This document shows positions 1-5,422 of a DNA stretch of 11,745 bases, in pieces. The position numbers were made by a program, and so were the translations under genes. Source of the stretch: Candidatus Sumerlaeota bacterium (GTDB lineage: Bacteria; Sumerlaeota; Sumerlaeia; MWCT01); contig JAPLSR010000324.1 of the NCBI GenBank assembly GCA_026398545.1, forward strand, positions 1-11,745, written 5' to 3'. The notes under the pieces are model-generated. The model was not told the DNA's origin. It did not search any database and saw only the letters and a list, made by a program, of their open reading frames with translations. Each line of letters begins with the position of its first letter. Positions within the stretch are counted from its first letter, which is position 1.

Positions 1-1
1 G

Positions 2-151
2 GCTGGCTGGCAGGTTCGCTACGTGCCGAATGCCGTCATCATCCATCATGTCCAGAGAAAAAGCCTCGGGTTTAACCATTTGAGCTGGGAGCACCTGAAA
101 AGTGGTCTCCGCTTCTGGTGGAAGCATTATGTTCGCGGGGAAAAAAAATAA
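2..151 (+). CDS. Glycosyltransferase family 2, C-terminal fragment (5' truncated by window edge)
   Basis: Reading from base 2 gives 49 residues up to a TAA at 149-151. The fragment opens with a GWQVRYVPNAVIIHH stretch, the pattern found near the C-terminus of GT-A fold family 2 glycosyltransferases (G-W-x-V-x-Y-x-P-x-A-x-V-x-H, where the late histidine is often near the metal/donor site). It then has an aromatic and basic tail (SGLRFWWKHYVRGEKK). Such enzymes transfer sugars from nucleotide donors onto polysaccharide or glycolipid acceptors at the cytoplasmic face of the membrane. The N-terminal DxD region lies outside the window, so donor and acceptor cannot be judged. It is the only plus-strand gene and converges with the small minus-strand gene that follows. 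The family call is fairly safe; subfamily (for example rhamnosyltransferase-like) is not. Confidence 0.72.
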   Translation, partial: AGWQVRYVPNAVIIHHVQRKSLGFNHLSWEHLKSGLRFWWKHYVRGEKK

Positions 152-198
152 AGAGCCTCAAGAAAACACACAAACCATGTAACAAATCATGTGAATAT

Positions 199-211
199 AA
201 AAGGCGCTTTT
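199..211. terminator. Weak short hairpin between convergent genes
   Basis: AAAAG, a three-base GCG loop and CTTTT form a small A/T-flanked hairpin between the convergent glycosyltransferase (+) and the small cysteine-rich gene (-). Its position and the T-rich flank on both strands would suit a bidirectional terminator, but the stem is only five pairs with a single G-C pair, so this is a weak candidate. Confidence 0.25.
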
Positions 212-221
212 CTTTCCCGTC

Positions 222-428
222 TTAAGTGTTGTTCGTTTTGTTTTTCAACCGGACTCTCAACTTCTGCGCCTTTGCCATCTTCTTAGCCCAGTCCATCCTG
301 TAAAGCGGGCAGGTGCTGTTTGACAGATGGAGCATGATATCCTTGTGAGCACAAAAACCCACACCCGGCTTGTCCGGAAATTCCTTGTAATAGACACAGT
401 CGGTTAGTATGCATTTCATTCGAACCAA
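222..428 (-). CDS. Small four-cysteine protein, probable metal-binding
   Basis: This is a 68-residue protein of unknown function. I prefer the TTG start at 428 because GGAGGG (439-434) lies five bases upstream. The ATG at 419 would have a 14-base gap, and the ATG at 506 adds hydrophobic AT-rich residues that look non-coding. Counting from the TTG, cysteines are at 6, 11, 26 and 40, with histidines at 28 and 34: C-x4-C-x14-C-x-H ... T-C-P-L-Y. Spaced cysteines ending in C-P-x-Y, followed by a basic tail (residues 48-64), resemble small zinc- or Fe-S-binding proteins and recall the DUF1540 pattern. That is a pattern resemblance, not an assignment. No signal peptide or membrane segment is seen. 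It is separated from ridA by 120 AT-rich bases, so it probably has its own promoter, which I could not place with confidence. Confidence 0.6.
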   Translation of the reverse strand: MVRMKCILTDCVYYKEFPDKPGVGFCAHKDIMLHLSNSTCPLYRMDWAKKMAKAQKLRVRLKNKTNNT

Positions 429-548
429 TTTTTCCCTCCACAATAAGAAAATATCATATATATTTATGACAGAGAACAATATATAACAATTACATACAGA
501 TGTCATCCGACTTCAAACTAAAAATATTTATATAAACAATCTCGTCTC

Positions 549-998
549 TTAGAAAGCAGGATCTCCCTTCTCCCGTGGCGGGGGATAGATAATGGCATCC
601 AACTGGATACGGGCATTCATCGGTAGTCGCGCCACGCCGACAATGGTTCTTGCCGGCGGTTGAAAGTTGAAATAATTCCTATACACCTTTTCCATGCTCG
701 GGAGGTCCTCCATTGCCACCACATAAACGGTGATTTTCAACACACTGCCAAGGGCGCCGCCAAGAAAATCGGTAATCTTTTGAAGGCTCTGGATGCATGC
801 CTCCGTCTGAGCCGTTATCTCATTGCCTACCAGTTTGTTGGTCTTCGGGTCGATGGGAAGCTGCCCGGAGACATAAACCACATCTCCAAACTTTATTGCC
901 TGGGATGCTTGGCCCAGTGCGGGGGACGCCCCCTCTATCACAAGGGGCACTTTCTGAAGATTCCTCTTTGCACTTTCGGATTGAGGAGAAATGCTCAT
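549..998 (-). CDS. RidA/YjgF/YER057c family protein (divergent active site)
   Basis: This 149-residue protein has the chorismate-mutase-like RidA fold signature: FGDVVYVSGQLPIDPKT (37-53), QTEACIQSLQKI (64-75), KITVYV (88-93), a YRNYF segment and FQPPARTIVGVARLP (112-126). Canonical RidA enzymes are trimeric and hydrolyse reactive enamine/imine intermediates from PLP-dependent dehydratases, releasing ammonia. The conserved carboxylate-binding arginine is present (R117, equivalent to E. coli Arg105). The residue matching E. coli Glu120 is glutamine (Q132), and the usual G-P-Y near the N-terminus reads G-Q-A. Deaminase activity is therefore uncertain. The protein carries about 15 extra N-terminal residues. 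The ATG at 998 is preceded by AAGGAG overlapping the end of the deacetylase gene, six bases upstream, so the two are probably co-transcribed and perhaps translationally coupled. Confidence 0.9.
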   Translation of the reverse strand: MSISPQSESAKRNLQKVPLVIEGASPALGQASQAIKFGDVVYVSGQLPIDPKTNKLVGNEITAQTEACIQSLQKITDFLGGALGSVLKITVYVVAMEDLPSMEKVYRNYFNFQPPARTIVGVARLPMNARIQLDAIIYPPPREKGDPAF

Positions 999-1004
999 GA
1001 TTAT

Positions 1005-1913
1005 TCACTCCTTATCAGTATTTTTTTTCACGGCAGGGGACGGATGGCTTGCGCCTGTTTTCCCCTCCAGATATCTTTTCATCCTGACACGGTCAGCCAT
1101 CTCAGAACAGGTCACAAACTCAAGCCCCTTTGCCCGAATACGGTCAATAATCTCACGCACCACATCCACCTCTTTCTGTCCCCGGTCGTGCATCAGGATG
1201 ATGGAACCGCCCTTAGCATCTTTTAATATTGTATTGACCATATCTTCCTTTGTCACACCCTTTTTATAATCATCGGTATCAAGCGACCAGAAAAAGATGT
1301 CCAGCCTCATCTCATATGCCACACGGGCAACATCCGCGCTGGATACGCCGTATGGGAAGCGGACAATCCTCGGGTCAACGCCGCAGGCGCTTTTTACCTC
1401 TTCCTGAGTCTTATTCAATTCCTCCCGAATCTGTGCGGGTGTGAATCTTCCCATGTTGGCATGACTGAAGGAGTGGTTGCCCACCTCGCAACCGGAGGCG
1501 ATGATATCGCAGACAATATCGTGATATCTCCGGACATTTTCCCCCAGTAGAAAGAATGTGGCGGGGACCTTTTTTTCTCTCAGAATCCCGAGGATGGCAC
1601 GGGTATAGCGGGGATTGGGACCGTCATCAAACGTCAGGGCGATACAATGAGAATCGGGCAGACCGTTATAAAAATAGCGCGCCTTCCGCGCAGGAAAGTC
1701 AAAACTGGGACTCTTCTCTGCAAAATCCATCTGGCGCAGTGTTTCAGAGGTTATATGGGTGGGAAGGGCAGACCATGCCAGTCCGGAAGGAATGGGAATC
1801 GGACTCCTGCTCTCCCTACCCTCACCGGAGCGGTTTTTCGCCGCCTCTGATTCCGCCGCCGCAACCAAAATGAGAAAAAACATCAATCCCGATAGGAACA
1901 ACCGCCGAGCCAC
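1005..1913 (-). CDS. Secreted polysaccharide deacetylase (NodB/CE4 family)
   Basis: This 302-residue protein has all five carbohydrate esterase 4 motifs: TFDDGP (94-99, catalytic base D96 and metal ligand D97), HSFSH (147-151, metal ligands H147 and H151), RFPYG (185-189), the W209/D212-D215 region and LMHD (240-243, catalytic H242). These metal-dependent enzymes remove N-acetyl groups from peptidoglycan, chitin oligomers or other surface polysaccharides. An N-terminal basic and hydrophobic segment ending in AAAESEAA (about 1-25) is a probable Sec signal peptide, so it likely acts outside the cytoplasmic membrane. A linker of about 60 residues precedes the catalytic domain, and the C-terminus is a basic tail. 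The start is GTG at 1913, with GGAGG six bases upstream. It lies 72 bases after rplS with no terminator seen between them. Substrate cannot be told from sequence. Confidence 0.93.
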   Translation of the reverse strand: MARRLFLSGLMFFLILVAAAESEAAKNRSGEGRESRSPIPIPSGLAWSALPTHITSETLRQMDFAEKSPSFDFPARKARYFYNGLPDSHCIALTFDDGPNPRYTRAILGILREKKVPATFFLLGENVRRYHDIVCDIIASGCEVGNHSFSHANMGRFTPAQIREELNKTQEEVKSACGVDPRIVRFPYGVSSADVARVAYEMRLDIFFWSLDTDDYKKGVTKEDMVNTILKDAKGGSIILMHDRGQKEVDVVREIIDRIRAKGLEFVTCSEMADRVRMKRYLEGKTGASHPSPAVKKNTDKE

Positions 1914-1985
1914 ATCCCACCTCCGCAGTGCATTGAATACTCAGGAAACTTAAAACATCTCATGCCGCCGCTCCACGAATCGCTC

Positions 1986-2423
1986 TCACCCTTCAGGCTT
2001 CTCTTCACTATTATCAGAAGGCTGTGTCTCCAGTGCAGGGGCGGCGTCCGCTGTGGCTCCAGTCCCCTCCCCCGGTTTCTTTTCCTCAATGCGCGCCTTC
2101 TTGCCGCGAAGCCCGCGCAGATAATAAAGTTTGGCGCGGCGGACCTTGCCCCTGCGCATCACAGTGATGGACTCCACACTGGGAGAATGAAGCGGAAAAA
2201 CACGCTCCATGCCCACACCATAGGAAACGCGGCGGACGGTGAATGTCTCTCGGAGACCATCCCCGCTCCTCCTTATGCAGATGCCTTCAAAATTCTGGAT
2301 GCGCTCCTTATCGCCCTCCTTGATACGCACCGCGACGCGAAGATTGTCTCCAGGGTGAAAATTGGGAATACTCTCCTTTGGTTTCAGGTGAGCTATCTCA
2401 AATTCCTTCACCTTCTTATTCAT
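1986..2423 (-). CDS. rplS: 50S ribosomal protein bL19 with acidic/Ala-Pro C-terminal tail
   Basis: This 145-residue protein matches bL19: an N-terminal helix, FHPGDNLRVAVRIKEGDKERIQNFEGICI (22-50), RETFTVRRVSYGVGMERVFPLHSP (58-81) and KVRRAKLYYLRGLRGKKARI (93-112). bL19 sits at the 30S/50S interface, contacting 16S rRNA. The core ends near residue 115, the usual family length. The remaining 30 residues are low-complexity (G, T, A, P, E, S) and acidic, unusual for a ribosomal protein and probably disordered. The ATG at 2423 is preceded by AGGAGGAGATAAAA, a very strong ribosome binding site. It lies 98 bases after the SPOUT methyltransferase stop, consistent with the widespread trmD-rplS linkage. 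Confidence 0.97.
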   Translation of the reverse strand: MNKKVKEFEIAHLKPKESIPNFHPGDNLRVAVRIKEGDKERIQNFEGICIRRSGDGLRETFTVRRVSYGVGMERVFPLHSPSVESITVMRRGKVRRAKLYYLRGLRGKKARIEEKKPGEGTGATADAAPALETQPSDNSEEKPEG

Positions 2424-2521
2424 TTTTTATCTCCTCCTGTCTTGATAAGTACCCCAAAAACTCATTGCAAAGCAAATCCACATGCCGATTAGCATTAAGC
2501 GGTCGCTTACGCGCCATAGCT

Positions 2522-3109
2522 TCAGCGACGGAGCGGGGATGAATTTTGCTCCATGTCCCTCCCCAGGAGGCGGTCAAGAATAATCGCAACCGCCGAGCGG
2601 ACAGAGAGATGATTATATGTCCCCGGTCCCTCAATCGGCTCCAGCATATAGTCAAAATCCATAATAAGCGATGGGTGGAGTCCCCAGCCTGTCCCGAAAA
2701 CAAGGCAGAAATGCTCCTCGCCCTTTTCAATATTCTCGCGGAGCGCCTTAAAACTGATGGTATTGGGATACCGCCTTGCGGATGTCCCAACAAAAAGTGG
2801 CGGATGCCCCGTGCGCCGCTCCACATCACCTACCACCTCGGATAAGTCATCCAGAATCACTGCCAGCTCCAGCGCCGTTCGCCGCGATGGGTTATACTCG
2901 GAACCAAATCCCTCGCGCCAGTGCCGGATAATCCGTTCCGCAAACGCCTTCTGGGACGGCATGGGGTTCTGGATGTAAAATCGCTCCAACCCATACGTGC
3001 AGGCTGTGCGCGCAATATCATGGATGTCAAAGTTCGTGATAGAGGTGGCGGAGATGTCCCCCTTCTTATCCTTCACAGGGTAATGAACAAGTGCAATACT
3101 GACGGACAT
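2522..3109 (-). CDS. Predicted SPOUT-fold RNA methyltransferase (TM1570-like family)
   Basis: This 195-residue protein belongs to the family typified by Thermotoga TM1570 (I recall Pfam Methyltrn_RNA_4), typically encoded beside trmD. Visible features are an N-terminal IALVHYPVKDKKGDISATSITNFDIHDIAR block (5-34), LFVGTSAR (105-112), LVFGTGWGL (136-144) and a C-terminal YNHLSVRSAVAIILDRLLG (165-183). The last two resemble the SAM-binding trefoil knot of SPOUT methyltransferases, where a glycine-rich loop and an N-H-L-S-V-R-S-A segment wrap S-adenosylmethionine. The RNA target is not established to my knowledge; tRNA or rRNA is inferred from fold and context. Start is ATG at 3109 with only a weak GGTGG-like binding site. 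Length matches the family and the C-terminus is intact, so I see no truncation. Confidence 0.85.
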   Translation of the reverse strand: MSVSIALVHYPVKDKKGDISATSITNFDIHDIARTACTYGLERFYIQNPMPSQKAFAERIIRHWREGFGSEYNPSRRTALELAVILDDLSEVVGDVERRTGHPPLFVGTSARRYPNTISFKALRENIEKGEEHFCLVFGTGWGLHPSLIMDFDYMLEPIEGPGTYNHLSVRSAVAIILDRLLGRDMEQNSSPLRR

Positions 3110-3130
3110 CTATCATCACCACCACAAACT

Positions 3131-3165
3131 CAATTGACAATTAACAATTGACAATGGATAATGGG
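3131..3165. repeat. Heptamer tandem repeat in the gap between trmD and the SPOUT methyltransferase
   Basis: Five consecutive degenerate heptamers can be read on the plus strand: CAATTGA, CAATTAA, CAATTGA, CAATGGA, TAATGGG. CAATTG is itself palindromic, so the array can also form small hairpins. Related units occur at 4024-4133 and 5401-5421, and each lies between two genes of the same cluster. Confidence 0.85.
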
Positions 3166-3212
3166 TTTGAGCACCCGTAATGTGACCTCTCATGCCTTAG
3201 ACAATCGGGCGG

Positions 3213-3971
3213 TCATTCCTTCCTGTCATCACCGGAGGCAATCTCCCTTTTCAGCTCCTCCAGCAAGCGGCGATCTTTATCTGAAAGCGGCGCCTTTTCT
3301 AAGAGGTCAGGGCGAAACTTTAGTGTCCGGGCAAGCGCCTGACGGCGGCGCCATTCATCAATATTCTTATGGTGACCTGAGAGCAGAATCTCAGGGGCGC
3401 TCTCACCCTCGAACACCTCCGGTCTGGTATAATGCGGATAATCCAGAATGCCTGTGTAAAAGGAGTCATTCCTGAATGACTCCTCATTTCCCAGGACGCC
3501 CGGAATCATCCGCGCCACGGCATCAAGAACGACGAGAGCCGGCGTCTCGCCACCCGTCAGGACGTAATCCCCGATGGAGAGTTCCTCATCCACATAATGA
3601 AGCCGCACCCGCTCATCAATCCCCTCATAATGCCCGCAAAGGAGGACAAGGCGCTCTTTTTGCGCCAGATGGCGTGCGCACTCCTGGTTGAAAAGACTCC
3701 CCTGCGGCGTGAGATAGATGATATGTGGAACCGGCGGCGTCTCCTTCAACTCACTCAGGGCGCGGACGATTGGCTCCGGCTTCATCACCATCCCCGCACC
3801 GCCGCCATACGGATAATCATCTGTCACATGATGGCGGTCAGTGGTGAAGTCGCGGATGTTGATAATACGGATACTGATGAGTCCCTTCTCCCGCGCACGG
3901 CTGAGCATGCTCTCGGACAGAGGTCCCTCAAAAAATCCGGGGAAAAGCGTCAGGATGTCAAACTGCACCAT
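3213..3971 (-). CDS. trmD: tRNA (guanine-N1-)-methyltransferase
   Basis: TrmD methylates N1 of G37 next to the anticodon, preventing +1 frameshifting. The 252-residue length is typical. Diagnostic segments: FDILTLFPGFF (4-14), DYPYGGGAGMVMKPEP (52-67), LCGHYEGIDERV (111-122), IGDYVLTGGE (133-142, SAM-binding knot), ARMIPGVLGNEES (153-165), LDYPHYTRPEVF (176-187), LLSGHHKNIDEWRR (196-209). The residues matching catalytic Asp169 and Arg154 of the Haemophilus enzyme are D169 and R154. Start is ATG at 3971 with a modest GAAGGT binding site nine bases upstream in a 183-base gap after rimM. Heptamer repeats flank it in both neighbouring gaps. No missing key residue is seen. Confidence 0.98.
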   Translation of the reverse strand: MVQFDILTLFPGFFEGPLSESMLSRAREKGLISIRIINIRDFTTDRHHVTDDYPYGGGAGMVMKPEPIVRALSELKETPPVPHIIYLTPQGSLFNQECARHLAQKERLVLLCGHYEGIDERVRLHYVDEELSIGDYVLTGGETPALVVLDAVARMIPGVLGNEESFRNDSFYTGILDYPHYTRPEVFEGESAPEILLSGHHKNIDEWRRRQALARTLKFRPDLLEKAPLSDKDRRLLEELKREIASGDDRKE

Positions 3972-4023
3972 ACATCTACCTTCGCATAAAGCTTCGGCAG
4001 ACTATCACGCACAGACCCTTTGC

Positions 4024-4133
4024 CAATTGAGAATTGACAATTGTCTTCTCTCAATGTAATCATTGATTATTGACAACTATGGATAATAATCAACAGGTGA
4101 TGTTATCACTTTTCCATTGTCCATCGTCCATTG
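4024..4133. repeat. Inverted heptamer repeats with hairpins in the rimM-trmD gap
   Basis: The left end has CAATTGA, GAATTGA, CAATTGT (4024-4044). The right end has TCCATTG, TCCATCG, TCCATTG (4113-4133), which is the same family in opposite orientation (CAATGGA when complemented). Between them are TCAATG-TAAT-CATTGA (4051-4066), a perfect nine-base inverted repeat TTGATTATT/AATAATCAA (4063-4071 and 4085-4093, 13-base loop) and a GTGAT/ATCAC mini-hairpin near 4097-4109. Together this gives a palindrome-like unit of about 110 bp inside a housekeeping operon. Confidence 0.75.
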
Positions 4134-4154
4134 CCACAGGTTTTCAGCCGGTTT

Positions 4155-4718
4155 CTACTCACCATCCCCCGCCCCCTGACCGACTTCATTTAAGTTCTCA
4201 AGTCCTTCCGGCAGGGAGACACGTATCACCCTTTTATCTAAGTCAATGGAGCGGATACAGGCATTGACAAAGGGGACAAGAAATGTCTTTCCGCCACCTT
4301 TTTCTATCTCAAGGAGAATATTGTCAGCAAGGGTCATCACGTCCGAGACATTCCCGATGAAACGTCCGCCAGAGGCGTCCCTGACCTCGAGACTTATCAA
4401 CTGGTCATGGTAATATTCCCCTTCGGACGATGGGGGTCTATCCTCCCGTGGAATCTGGAGCTCTGCGCCCCGGAGGGATTCCGCCGCGCCCATGTCATCA
4501 ATCCCCCTGAACTTGACAATCATGAATCCCTTATGGGGCCAGGTGTCCTCAACGGTGACGGGGCGCGGGCGCATGTCAACAGGACCGGCAAGATGGAGCC
4601 TTTTTCCAAGAAAGGCGAGGAAATCCTCTGCGGATTCGGTTTCCATCTTAATGCGCACCTCACCCTTGTTACCCTGCGGGCGGAGGATGCGGCCAAAACT
4701 GATAAAGTCGGACTCCAC
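4155..4718 (-). CDS. rimM: Ribosome maturation factor RimM
   Basis: RimM binds the 30S head via uS19 and assists late 16S rRNA folding. This 187-residue protein has the N-terminal beta-barrel signature FGRILRPQGNKGEVRI (8-23), the FRGIDDMGAAESLRGAEL stretch (70-87), and a PRC-barrel domain opening with EYYHDQLISLEV (101-112) and closing with LVPFVNACIRSIDLDKRVIRVSLPEGL (147-173). The start is GTG at 4718, directly abutting the khpA stop (TAAGTG), with GGAAG inside the khpA end as binding site, indicating translational coupling. A short Gly/Glu-rich tail follows the core. The 183 bases after it hold repeats. Confidence 0.97.
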   Translation of the reverse strand: MESDFISFGRILRPQGNKGEVRIKMETESAEDFLAFLGKRLHLAGPVDMRPRPVTVEDTWPHKGFMIVKFRGIDDMGAAESLRGAELQIPREDRPPSSEGEYYHDQLISLEVRDASGGRFIGNVSDVMTLADNILLEIEKGGGKTFLVPFVNACIRSIDLDKRVIRVSLPEGLENLNEVGQGAGDGE

Positions 4719-4952
4719 TTATTCTTCCAGGATTTGAAGCAGGGATTTCTTTTTGAGCTTGGTTGCCGCGGCGGAAAGGATTTTCCGTATTGCCTTGGCT
4801 GTCTGCCCCCCCTTACCAATCACCTTCCCCACATCATCCTTTGCCACCCTCAACTCAATAATAATACTATTTGTCCCTTCAATAGACTTCACACGCACCT
4901 CTTCAGGATGGTCCACCAGTGCTTCCGCTATGAATTTCACGAGATCTTCCAT
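4719..4952 (-). CDS. khpA: KH-domain RNA-binding protein KhpA (YlqC family)
   Basis: This 77-residue single KH domain protein matches the family encoded between rpsP and rimM in many bacteria. Motifs: LVKFIAEALVDHPEEVRV (4-21), IIELRVAKDDVGKVIGKGG (31-49) with the RNA-binding GxxG loop GKGG at 46-49, and AKAIRKIL (52-59). In Gram-positive bacteria KhpA works with KhpB/Jag as an RNA-binding partner affecting cell size and division; a role here is inferred. Two adjacent ATG codons (4955, 4952) follow AAGGAG (4965-4960). I chose the second because its seven-base spacing is better and the product then matches the usual length. An upstream in-frame ATG at 4994 adds residues not found in the family. 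Confidence 0.93.
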   Translation of the reverse strand: MEDLVKFIAEALVDHPEEVRVKSIEGTNSIIIELRVAKDDVGKVIGKGGQTAKAIRKILSAAATKLKKKSLLQILEE

Positions 4953-4997
4953 CATTTCTCTCCTTCCGTAGCTTGTATAGTGGCTCAGAATCACAAC

Positions 4998-5025
4998 AGG
5001 ATATAATACAAGAGAACTATGTCAA
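4998..5025 (-). promoter_or_regulatory. Possible internal promoter upstream of khpA
   Basis: On the minus strand a perfect TTGACA (5025-5020) is followed 16 bases later by TATCCT (5003-4998, 4 of 6 to consensus). It lies in the 106-base rpsP-khpA gap, the widest non-repeat gap in this part of the cluster, directly after a terminator-like hairpin. The -10 box is weak, so this is only a candidate. Confidence 0.35.
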
Positions 5026-5048
5026 AACCCGAAACCCGTGTGTTCGGG
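5024..5048 (-). terminator. Terminator-like hairpin after rpsP
   Basis: On the minus strand CCCGAA and TTCGGG (5048-5043 and 5033-5028) form a six-pair stem with a nine-base loop, followed by TTTT (5027-5024). A second small hairpin GACGG/CCGTC (5060-5048) overlaps the rpsP stop. It may be a leaky terminator or attenuator rather than a full stop, because the T-run is short and the downstream genes belong to the same conserved cluster. Confidence 0.4.
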
Positions 5049-5058
5049 ACGGGAGCCG

Positions 5059-5382
5059 TCACTGGGATATCTGCTGTTCCTGGACCTGTGCTTGAGGCTT
5101 GACAAAAAGCCGCTTCCGGTCTTCATGAAACTTTTTCATGATTCCCAGCCTGGAGAAAATGGAGCGAACGGTCTCAGAGGGGCGGGCGCCCTTATGCATC
5201 CAGGAAAGCGCCTTCTCCTCATCGACCTTTAACTTATCCTCATCCTTCTTATTCAGCGGATGATAGTACCCAAGGATATCGAGGAAGCGCCCATCGCGCT
5301 TCATCCGCGAATCAACCACCACCACGCGGAAAAAAGGTGCCTTCTTGCGTCCCACCCTTGTCAGACGAATCTTCACGGACAT
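5059..5382 (-). CDS. rpsP: 30S ribosomal protein bS16
   Basis: This 107-residue protein begins SVKIRLTRVGRKKAPFFRVVVVDSR (2-26), followed by RDGRFLDILGYYHPL and the conserved W-x-x-K-GA-x-PSETVR segment, all characteristic of bS16, an early 30S assembly protein. The family usually ends near 80-90 residues; here a Gln-rich tail (VQEQQISQ) extends it. The ATG at 5382 is preceded by AAAGGGGGTGA at suitable spacing. An upstream TTG at 5403 in the same frame would add seven residues not typical of the family, and it lies within the heptamer repeat. It sits 40 bases after ffh. Confidence 0.97.
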   Translation of the reverse strand: MSVKIRLTRVGRKKAPFFRVVVVDSRMKRDGRFLDILGYYHPLNKKDEDKLKVDEEKALSWMHKGARPSETVRSIFSRLGIMKKFHEDRKRLFVKPQAQVQEQQISQ

Positions 5383-5400
5383 CCAATCACCCCCTTTCGT

Positions 5401-5421
5401 CAATTGAGAATTGTCAATTGC
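5401..5421. repeat. Heptamer repeat in the ffh-rpsP gap
   Basis: Three heptamers, CAATTGA, GAATTGT, CAATTGC, fill half of the 40-base gap between the ffh stop codon and rpsP. They begin one base beyond the ffh stop. They are the same family as the arrays at 3131-3165 and 4024-4044, and the two CAATTG ends can pair with each other. Confidence 0.75.
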
Positions 5422-5422
5422 C

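Noticed and set aside
660..1226. Long plus-strand frame opposite ridA and the deacetylase
   Set aside because: It is antisense to two clearly recognised genes, lacks family similarity and is explained as a shadow frame.
2416..2517. A 33-codon minus-strand frame (MARKRPLNANRHV...) filling the gap before rplS and overlapping its start by eight bases
   Set aside because: No ribosome binding site precedes its ATG, no family is recognised, and the gap already holds the strong rplS binding site. Could be a coupled small gene, but the evidence is too thin.
3131..5421. CRISPR array or tRNA-like interpretation of the CAATTGA repeats
   Set aside because: Units are seven bases and contiguous with no spacers of 25-40 bases, there are no cas genes, and no cloverleaf can be drawn.
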